Below, in pieces: positions 59,401 through 64,000 of a stretch of 64,000 bases of DNA. The DNA is taken from the NCBI GenBank assembly GCA_029964075.1, contig CM057149.1, forward strand, positions 39,514,900-39,578,899, in the 5' to 3' direction. The position numbers and the translations under genes are program-made. Under the pieces are notes generated by a model. It ran no database searches. It was given only the letters and a program-made list of their open reading frames with translations, and was not told where the DNA came from. This stretch comes from Patiria pectinifera. Lineage: Eukaryota > Echinodermata > Asteroidea > Valvatida > Asterinidae. Position 1 is the stretch's first letter. Each line of letters opens with the position of its first letter.

Positions 59401-60235
59401 GGCTTATTTTAACAGGGGAGTGTGGCCTAGTGGTCAGGGTTTGTGACTTGTGATCAGAGGGTCAGGGGTTCGAATCCAGCTGCTGTTCCCATGTTGTGTC
59501 CTCGGGCAAGTTACTTCCACTTGCCTCCCTTCACCAGGAGAGGAGAATAAAGAGGTTCTGGCATTAGCTGGGGAATAACCTGCGTTGGACTGGTAGACTA
59601 TCCCACAGAAATACATGCATATTCTTACTTGTTTCATGACAAGAGGAAGACAGAGAAAACAAGAAATAAAAGTTGGGCTAAAATAATGAGTCAATTTGGT
59701 TTAGAGCAGATTACTTTATCTGAGCCTTGCATGAGGAGAAAGGACACATCCAACACTTTTATGTCCTGCTGGGAAATGCATATACTCACTTAGGAAAAGT
59801 CAAACTAATTAAGTCATGTCTAATTAACATGGTGATGGACTTAAATACATGCACCCATTACTGTGACCACTAGGTGCAATACAACAGAGCCTGCTAAACA
59901 CACAATATTTGCTTATCAAAATCAGTTACCAGCCAAGTGTCATGTAGTGTGTACAGCTTCTACTCAGCTGGTACCTGCTTAGCCATGTTAGCACACAAAG
60001 TTACTCAACAGTAGTTTCTGCTAAGCAAACTCCATGAAATAAGGCTCATGGTCCAGCTACATTCTGAAAGGCAAAAGAAGGGGCAAGACAAGATGCCAGA
60101 GTCTTAAAGATTAATACTCACAAAGTTCTGACTAAGGTTGACATCTTGGGCATAGATTGAACAGAACTTGACGTGTGGGTACTCCTGGGCGAGGCAATGG
60201 AGGCAGCCATCCATAGCCTCACATGCTGGCACTGA
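47403..60235 (-). CDS. PDCL: Phosducin-like protein, C-terminal half (3' partial)
   Basis: Three minus-strand exons join in phase (0, 2): 60235-60122, 56914-56790 and 47493-47403. They encode 109 residues: the C-terminal part of the thioredoxin fold of the phosducin family and the acidic tail. Family hallmarks are EAMDGCLHCLAQEYPHVKFC, the NGLPALQIYKGG strand-turn, GNFVRLSDQLGEDFFAGDLE, and an end DSDDSDLELD like that of vertebrate PDCL. Family members act in the cytosol with the CCT chaperonin to fold G-beta and assemble it with G-gamma; the acidic Ser-rich tail is a phosphorylation candidate. The family is about 300 residues long, so roughly two thirds is missing. Introns of 3.2 and 9.3 kb suggest the rest lies past 64000. 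PDCL is favoured over phosducin because of the tail. Confidence 0.88.
48080..48200. repeat. G-rich minisatellite-like tract in a PDCL intron
   Basis: Three units of GAGACAGAATTACGG-like text alternate with G-runs such as GGGGGTGGGG. Four or more close G-runs make the plus strand quadruplex-prone. Confidence 0.7.
48541..48622. mobile_element. SINE family A tail fragments, one inverted
   Basis: GGTTTTGCCCTTCACCGACG is the complement of the family tail, a T-run follows, then CACCCCAACGCAAAATTCCA appears in the forward orientation. The copy is rearranged. Confidence 0.6.
49354..49750. mobile_element. Inverted pair of Penelope-like termini with hammerhead-like cores
   Basis: Arms 49354-49520 and 49584-49750 are near-perfect complements separated by about 63 bp. 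Each contains CTGATGA, one T, the stem GAACAG/CTGTTC around AGCACA, then GAAAC: plus strand at 49628-49658, minus strand at 49476-49447. Both arms also have a GGTTCT-AGAACC inverted repeat and end in the same GTTACCGCAAACC block as the remnant at 44 kb, so all are one family. Confidence 0.6.
49970..49991. repeat. (CAT)n microsatellite
   Basis: Seven consecutive CAT units. Confidence 0.85.
53341..53700 (+). mobile_element. tRNA-derived SINE, family B
   Basis: The head has TGGCCTCGTGGTTAAGGGC as an A box and GGTTCGAGTCC as a B box. The body continues through CTTGGGCAAGGCACTTTGTC and CTCCCCAGGGAGCTAAGATG, and the end is GTAAAGCGCTTAGA followed by a (TTATTA)-like tail. A truncated copy is at 41104. 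Confidence 0.75.
56055..56545. mobile_element. ATCGATA-rich element, possible MITE
   Basis: GTCGATATATCAATATT near the left edge and its approximate complement (GATATATCGAT, TGATATCGACCATTACC) near the right edge frame about 490 non-coding bases. GATATC/ATCGAT palindromes cluster at both ends and are absent from the middle. Confidence 0.45.
56638..56718 (+). mobile_element. Degenerate tRNA-like SINE head
   Basis: GGTTAGCTCAGTTGGTACAG resembles an A box and TTTTGAATCCTGGGG a B box, spaced as in tRNA. The cloverleaf does not close, so it is not scored as a tRNA gene. Confidence 0.45.
56790..56914 (-). CDS. PDCL: PDCL exon: C-terminal thioredoxin-fold strands
   Basis: The exon starts at TTTATAG/ATCTCA and ends at CAAGA/GTAAGT, phase 2, encoding 41 residues. 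It contains the cis-Pro-type GLPALQIYKGG and the LSDQLGEDFFAGDLETFL helix, both characteristic of the family. Confidence 0.88.
57346..57374. repeat. (GCGAGCAG)-type short tandem repeat
   Basis: Three and a half units of GCGAGCAG in a PDCL intron. Confidence 0.85.
58187..58332. mobile_element. SINE family A-like fragment
   Basis: The inverted AACACTGTATACTCAGTGTT block and the forward end CCCCGACGCAAATTCCATCT match the family A tail, but the tRNA head is missing. Confidence 0.5.
59412..59600 (+). mobile_element. tRNA-derived SINE, family C
   Basis: The head is AGTGTGGCCTAGTGGTCAGG with the B box GGGTTCGAATCC. The body has CTCGGGCAAGTTACTTCCAC, analogous to, but different from, family B. It lies in a PDCL intron. 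Confidence 0.65.
60122..60235 (-). CDS. PDCL: PDCL exon: thioredoxin-fold helix and strand
   Basis: The acceptor CTTGCAG/TCAGTG and donor AACTTT/GTGAGT enclose exactly 38 codons. The segment starts SVPACEAMDGCLHCLAQEYP and continues through the HVKFC strand, matching the family segment after the first thioredoxin strand. A preceding exon is required but was not seen in the remaining 3.7 kb. Confidence 0.88.
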
Positions 60236-63200
60236 CTGCAAGACAAATAGAGAAACTAATGACATTCCTAAATTATCAATTACATTTAAAAATGGACATA
60301 ATTTGCATGCCAGCCACACCTGAGAAACATTTTAAAGGGGTCACGACAAAAGTATATTTTGCAACAGTATATTTGGATTCATTTTATCAATGAAACAGTA
60401 CTTGTACCATACATGTATGTTTATTTTGTTCTTACAGAACATATTTTATATTCGCCTGACTTGAGTGAAAACAAAAAATACCTTTACTGATGTTTGCTTA
60501 GCAAAAGTGGGTTACAAAGCATATTATGACATGATGACTTTACATAGGAATGATTTCCAGCTGAATGTTTTCTCATTATTTTTAATTGCTTTGTAATATT
60601 ACCTGCTTAGTACACGTCTCTATGAAACAGGGCCAAGAGCTTTTTGTCATTTTTTTTGTTTTTTTGTATGAGACAACTTAGACAACACTTTTTAATGTCG
60701 CACTATGCTTCCGGTAAAACATCTCATCTGCATAAATTCAAAAGGGAAACTTTAGCCAACAACGCAAAGAACTAGCACGGGTTGCTGTAGTTGTACTTGT
60801 AAGAAATGACAGGTTGGGTATGCTACTGCCCCATCCTTCAATCCACACACTTCAATAGATCAATTTCAATCCCCAACTATTCATTTCCACTTTAGTAATG
60901 AAATTAAAATAACTGTCTGTTTGCATCAGGAAGAGCATCTGTATGGGAGGAGACAATTAAACATCTGCTGTGAGCAAACGAGATGTTATGATTCTCATGT
61001 CTATAGGAAATTACCAACTGGCAGTGAAGTTCACGGTACTCTTTACTTGTCTCCCCCTTTCACCAGTTCACGTGTGTGTTTTTACACAAACTGATTGCCA
61101 GTAGGTGAATACAACAAATCTGTTTAATTTTCAAGCACAGAAAGTGTAGGCCCTACTGCTTGTTTGGTTGAGGGATGTACTTTACTTCATAAACTCAACT
61201 AAGCCTAGCTGATTGTAATAGTTTGTGCTCTGATTGACCATGGCTGTTATGTGCATCTCCAAGAACTGACAGCCAAAACATGGTTTGAAATCAACCTTTT
61301 GTATTCACGCAGTAAAGGCTAAGGCCTACCAGTACACGTACATTGTACATGTACCAGTAGCAGAAGTTTCTCATACCGGTACGTGAATTTTGCTTGTGAA
61401 TATACATATATGTGGACATTTGCAAAACATCTGGTTTTCAGTTGTTCACACTTTAGACTGGTGTGATTCCATTTCATTCACCAGCTGCTCATCAGGGTTA
61501 GTCCTTCCAATGATTACTGGCCAATAACCTAGCCAAAATGCAGGTTTTATGACCAAAATGTTGAAATCAATTTTCCCGAGGACCTTCTTTTGAAGAATAG
61601 TCTCAAGCACCTACATGTACCGGTAGGCACCAGACTAAATACCTTTGTATACATGTACATGTAATAATTTGGTCCTAGAAGCAGTGCCGGTACATACTTA
61701 ATTCTATTTGGCCTACAAAATTACGTGTACTTTGCTGATCAGTTGGGAAAAAAGCAAAAGAAGTACGGCAAGTTTTAAAAACTAAAAGAGCCGGTGTACA
61801 TGTACAGAATTTAGGTTTTATGAAATACGGACTCATTGGTGGTATTGCGCATGCTCATGCATAGATAATTAGGCGAGGGACCGGTCATGTGAGAGGGAAA
61901 ACCAATAAAAGGGAAAGGGAGTCTGATTTTCATACGAGTCCGATTTTCATATGACACCGGCATTTGCATTACCCACAGTGCATTAGGGCATGTCAGCAGC
62001 ACCGGTACATGTATGGGAAAACTTGTCATCCATTTTCAGACATTTCCAAACAATACCAATTTTTGGTTTGTTAACAAGGACTCAATAAAAATCTCTTCTA
62101 CAGTGTAGTTTCCCATGAAAGCATTACTATGATTCACACAAAAACTGAAGGCAGAGTTTCAGATGCCTCTATTGTACAACAAAACTGAACAGAATCCAGA
62201 TTGTCCAGGCTGATGGCTTTTAATCACCGGTTCGAAACACCTATAGGTGTTGCCATGTCTCAGTCATCAAGGCTCTGTCCAGACCATGGACAAGCTCCCT
62301 ACAGTAGTTTATTCAGCTGATTTTCCCCAAGGGACAATTTTCTGATCTCCCAGTGTTTTGCTTTATTTCTCAGTGAGAGTATTGTGCTGGACTTTTTTTT
62401 TATTGCTTGAATTGCTCAGGCAGGGATGAGGCATTTATTGATCATCTGCCAGCCTTGGTCTAGTTGGGTAAGGCGCGCAGATCTCTTCATGAAGACCATA
62501 CAATCCTGCTTTGCTGAAATGTCAGAAGTGCTGTTCTTCAGCTCGTAAATCTGACAATTCCTCAAATGTCCGTATGAGGGTCAATCTTTAAAAAATGCTC
62601 ATTAAAAGAAAAACAAAACAAAACAGCCACACGTAAAATTATGAAGAATAAATTTGTTAGGCCTATTCCTAACAAAGCAGTATATTTTATATCAATCAAG
62701 TGCCAAACACTTCAAATCGTCCATAAATTCAGCGTCATTTGTAGGGCTCGACAACTGAAGGTATCTCTGTACAGCCGTGACAGCAATTTCACTCGAATAA
62801 ACAAAGTTACATGATTTTTCTGAAATTCCACACGTATGTAGTCTATTAATAAAAGATTACTTGAACTTCAACTTAAACGGAAAGAAGAATGTTGATTAGC
62901 TTATGAAATCTTTTAAATGTGTTTTCAAATGAGCACAAAACCAACATGTTCTGGCCTAGGCAATCTTGCAGAATTTATATGATTGCATCTAAGATTCTTT
63001 CAAGGCCAGCAATGTTAACCATACATGTACCTCTACATGTAGATAGCAGGTTAAAGGGAAAATACAACATTTGCAAACATCGAAAAATAAAACTACCAAG
63101 TTTTTACGAAATACCTTACTAGGATGTTGGTAAATGACAGTCTCAAGCATCTTTTAAAATTATGGCACCTGGTGTGAAGTCCTTTTCAAGAAAATGGTAT

Positions 63201-64000
63201 TTTTGTATACATTTCCAACGGTGGTCGGCCGACCACCGTTGGAAAAATTTAACTATTTTTCAACTACTGCTCCAAATTTACCATTTTTTTCAGTCCAAAT
63301 TTTGTTTGCTATTGGTTACATGTTCATGAATGGGTGCAGGCCAGCTAGACTGGTTCCCTTGCCTTACAATTTTCCATCTCTATAAATTGATCCATTTTAT
63401 CTTTTGTGGAGTCAGGGAACCAGACTACTTGAACATTTTTGTTTTTCTTGGTTTTTCCAACCTTTTCGAACATAAAACTTCAAAAATGTCAGTGTAACAA
63501 TATTTGATCTATTATACTAACCCCTCAAATAGTTCATTTCTGAAAATTACAGCAAAAGCCAATGATGTACATGTACATTCCCTTTAAATGTGTATGTATG
63601 CGTGATTAGTGCGCATCCAATCCATAAATTGTTCCATGAATCCCAGGAATCATTACAGTAAATTACTCGGGCCACTCTGGCTGATACAGAGCGATAAAAG
63701 CACACGTCATTACAGAATATGATTAATTACTCTTACTGAGTGGATGTTGTGTAGTAATGTAACATTTATCCATGCTTCCTGGGTGCTTCACAGCTACACT
63801 ATCAATTACATGTAAGTCCCTCCCTCAATTACTCTATAATGCACTCTGGTTAATTCTAGCTGAGTCTGTGATCAACACAGGGCACAGGTGTCATGTGTGT
63901 TGACTCAGAAGCAATGATATTAATTCTTTCTCATGGTTGAGGATTTGGACTCCATGTAGGAACAGTAGAGGGCAGTGTTTGGCCTAGTCATGACAGCCAC
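60236..64000 (-). other. PDCL upstream intron, running off the window
   Basis: I looked for the preceding family segment (a His/Tyr-rich beta strand before SVPACEAMDG) on the minus strand and did not find it. Contents are unassigned, apart from many TACATGTA and ACCGGTAC palindromes, AACACCTATAGGTGTT at about 62238-62253, and the perfect palindrome at 63212. Confidence 0.55.
63212..63245. repeat. Perfect 34-bp palindrome
   Basis: TTTCCAACGGTGGTCGG is followed immediately by its exact complement. There is no spacer, and CGGCCG is at the centre. Confidence 0.95.

Larger units (their letters stand above)
56915..60121 (-). other. PDCL intron, about 3.2 kb
   Basis: Besides two SINE-like elements and a short tandem repeat, no coding exon is visible. 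The frame across joins cleanly without one. Confidence 0.6.

Overview
This is animal nuclear DNA. It is AT-rich and gene-poor, with short coding exons bounded by GT/AG splice sites and long introns full of degraded mobile elements. Non-LTR retrotransposon 3' ends, tRNA-derived SINEs, Penelope-like remnants, MITEs and fold-back elements, together with a strong excess of TACATGTA-type palindromes, suggest a marine invertebrate deuterostome. An echinoderm such as a sea star is my best guess, by inference only. There is no bacterial-type operon, CRISPR array or phage in the window.

Two protein genes can be reconstructed with confidence, both on the minus strand. Gene 1 (33622 down to 4838) has eight coding exons whose splice phases all agree. 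They give 692 residues: a signal peptide, a cysteine-rich N-glycosylated ectodomain of about 285 residues, one transmembrane helix, and a cytoplasmic tail of about 370 residues rich in Ser/Thr-Pro motifs and ending like a PDZ ligand. I do not recognise its family. Its first intron is about 23 kb and holds most of the mobile-element debris. Gene 2 (60235 down to 47403) is the 3' half of a phosducin-like protein (PDCL), a thioredoxin-fold co-chaperone for G-protein beta-gamma assembly. Three exons encode its last 109 residues; earlier exons were not found and probably lie beyond the right edge. A minus-strand reading frame at 1885-2265 ending in a transmembrane helix, and a plus-strand signal-peptide-like exon at 35504-35596, are weaker candidates.

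Layout: 1-4.6 kb, mostly unexplained sequence with the small membrane-protein frame. 4.8-10.1 kb, the dense exon cluster of gene 1, with a 364-bp MITE in one intron. 10.1-33.3 kb, intron 1, with SINEs, a piggyBac-type MITE, an exact 220-bp tandem duplication, a fold-back cluster and two LINE 3' ends. 33.3-47.4 kb, gene 1 exon 1 and an intergenic stretch with a CTCGA cluster, a threefold direct repeat, SINEs and one Penelope-like terminal remnant. 47.4-64 kb, PDCL exons and introns, with an inverted pair of Penelope-like termini, SINEs, an ATCGATA-rich element, a G-rich minisatellite and a perfect 34-bp palindrome.

The two genes share no obvious pathway. The most unusual observations are the uncharacterised receptor-like gene, repeated hammerhead-ribozyme-like cores inside inverted repeats, and the three-hairpin fold-back cluster. 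I found no convincing new multi-gene system.
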